Source: an uncultured Senegalimassilia sp.
GTDB taxonomy: Bacteria > Actinomycetota > Coriobacteriia > Coriobacteriales > Eggerthellaceae
DNA: 34,074 nt
Assembly (NCBI RefSeq): GCF_934630535.1
Contig: NZ_CAKTVU010000019.1
Coordinates: forward strand, 1-34,074
Direction of reading: 5' to 3'
Below the pieces are notes generated by a model. The model saw nothing but the letters and a program-made list of their open reading frames with translations, did not search any database and was not told where the DNA came from. A program made the translations under genes and the position numbers. Positions 33,350 through 34,074 of this stretch are shown piece after piece. Within the stretch, counting starts at the first letter, position 1; each line of letters starts with the position of its first letter.

Positions 33350-34074
33350 GTGAGTTTTTCGAACAAAAAGCAGCGCCTGTTGGATGGGTTTATGCGGATT
33401 GCGTTATCCGTTTTGCTCGTGGTTTCGTTCTGGCCTGCTTCGGGGGCGCTTGCTTTTGCTCAGTCGTCTGAGGATGACTCCGTCGGCGCGACTGCATCCC
33501 AGGCCCGCGACTACAACTACCTCAACGACCTGTCGAAGCTCCACACGCCCAACGGCGGGTTCGTCTGGATGCTCGGCGTCAACACCGCCGACGCGGACAT
33601 GCCGTCCCCGCTCGACCTGGCCGCCGGCTCGTACGGCGAGTTCTTCGACTTCGCCGCGCCCGCCGACGCGCAGGCCGCCCGCGACGCGGTGGCCGCGCTC
33701 TACGACGGCGTGGACGGGTCCAACGTGTCGGTGGGCACCTTCGAGCTGCCCGGCGGCAAGCAGATGCCCGCCGACGCCGAGCTGACGGCGTGGTGGCTGG
33801 GCGGTGAGAACGCCGACCCCAAGGTGGACCCCTCGAAGGTGCGCGCCTTCAGCTGGGACGGCTCGTCGCTGACCGAGCTCGCGGTGACCGTGGGCGAGGA
33901 GCCCACCGGCGCGCTCGGCGGCGCGAAGCTGGCGCAGGTGTCGCCGGAGCCGGGGCGGGCCCTGGTGCTGGTGGACACCACCTCGCTGACCGAGAAGTCC
34001 CAGGCCCGCGACTACAACTACCTCAACGACCTGTCGAAGCTCCACACGCCCAACGGCGGGTTCGTCTGGATGCT
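33350..34074 (+). CDS. Large repeat-containing secreted surface protein (5' part only)
   Basis: An open frame from GTG 33350 to the window end (241 codons and beyond). AAAGGAGGG lies about 6 bases upstream. Residues 1-38 are a Sec signal peptide (a basic start, the core 'IALSVLLVVSFWPASGALAFA', then AQS). From residue 50 a 167-residue module begins (SQARDYNYLNDLSKLHTPNG...), and the same sequence restarts at residue 217. The module is acidic and beta-rich, with 'LPGGKQMPADAELTAWWLGG' and 'VRAFSWDGSSLTELAVTVGE'. This is typical of large adhesin-like proteins. I do not recognise the module by name. The rest, including any wall anchor, lies outside the window. Confidence 0.8.
   Translation, partial: MSFSNKKQRLLDGFMRIALSVLLVVSFWPASGALAFAQSSEDDSVGATASQARDYNYLNDLSKLHTPNGGFVWMLGVNTADADMPSPLDLAAGSYGEFFDFAAPADAQAARDAVAALYDGVDGSNVSVGTFELPGGKQMPADAELTAWWLGGENADPKVDPSKVRAFSWDGSSLTELAVTVGEEPTGALGGAKLAQVSPEPGRALVLVDTTSLTEKSQARDYNYLNDLSKLHTPNGGFVWM
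33497..34074 (+). repeat. 501-bp tandem coding repeat (one full unit and start of the next)
   Basis: The 77 bases from 33498 onward recur without a visible difference from 33999 to the window end, a period of 501 bases (167 codons). DNA identity, not just protein identity, points to recent duplication or gene conversion. Confidence 0.88.

Overview
The window looks like chromosomal DNA from a high-GC actinobacterium of the class Coriobacteriia, probably the Eggerthellaceae. This is an inference from GC-rich codon use, a DUF3516-type Ski2-like helicase, tightly overlapping gatCAB, a panD-panC-panB-DUF2520 cluster, a LoaP-type NusG paralogue and twin-arginine surface proteins. I cannot name the species.

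The left two thirds (about 1-26,480) is mostly housekeeping. In order it holds the end of a DUF4160/DUF2442 pair, the helicase, a 3-hydroxyacyl-CoA dehydrogenase followed by a 46-47 bp degenerate tandem repeat, an unknown protein, a WYL regulator behind a CACT microsatellite, a Sel1-repeat protein and apt. The minus-strand pantothenate cluster comes next (DUF2520 reductase candidate, panB, panC, panD). It is followed by a MoeA-like protein with a structured leader, a small toxin-antitoxin pair, gatC-gatA-gatB, a solute-binding lipoprotein coupled to a very large hybrid histidine kinase, and a phosphoglucomutase.

The right third (about 26,480-34,074) is accessory DNA. It carries a ParE/Phd pair, a loaP-like antiterminator gene with its own leader terminator, a Crp/Fnr regulator, a lone HicB-like protein and an Abi_2 (AbiD/AbiF-type) HEPN protein. 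Gene fragments, an N-terminally truncated copy of the Crp regulator, a Tat-exported protein and the start of a large repeat-built surface protein follow.

Two systems stand out. First, the Abi_2/HEPN gene is preceded by its own promoter, about 225 nt of highly foldable non-coding sequence, and a UUCG-capped intrinsic terminator. The 3' arm of that terminator is also perfectly complementary to the Abi ribosome binding site. This resembles the RNA-associated AbiF modules and adds a possible terminator/RBS switch. Second, a near-palindrome with consensus GGTRRCATWTGTTACC occurs beside the intact Crp/Fnr gene and in two duplicated promoter regions. There it is centred about 92 bp upstream of the inferred start points of the truncated crp copy and of the Tat/surface-protein genes. 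Together with the loaP-like gene this suggests a local circuit controlling surface proteins by Crp-type activation and antitermination.

All family assignments come from reading the translated sequence; no database search was run. Promoters, RNA folds and operators were found by eye and are inferences.
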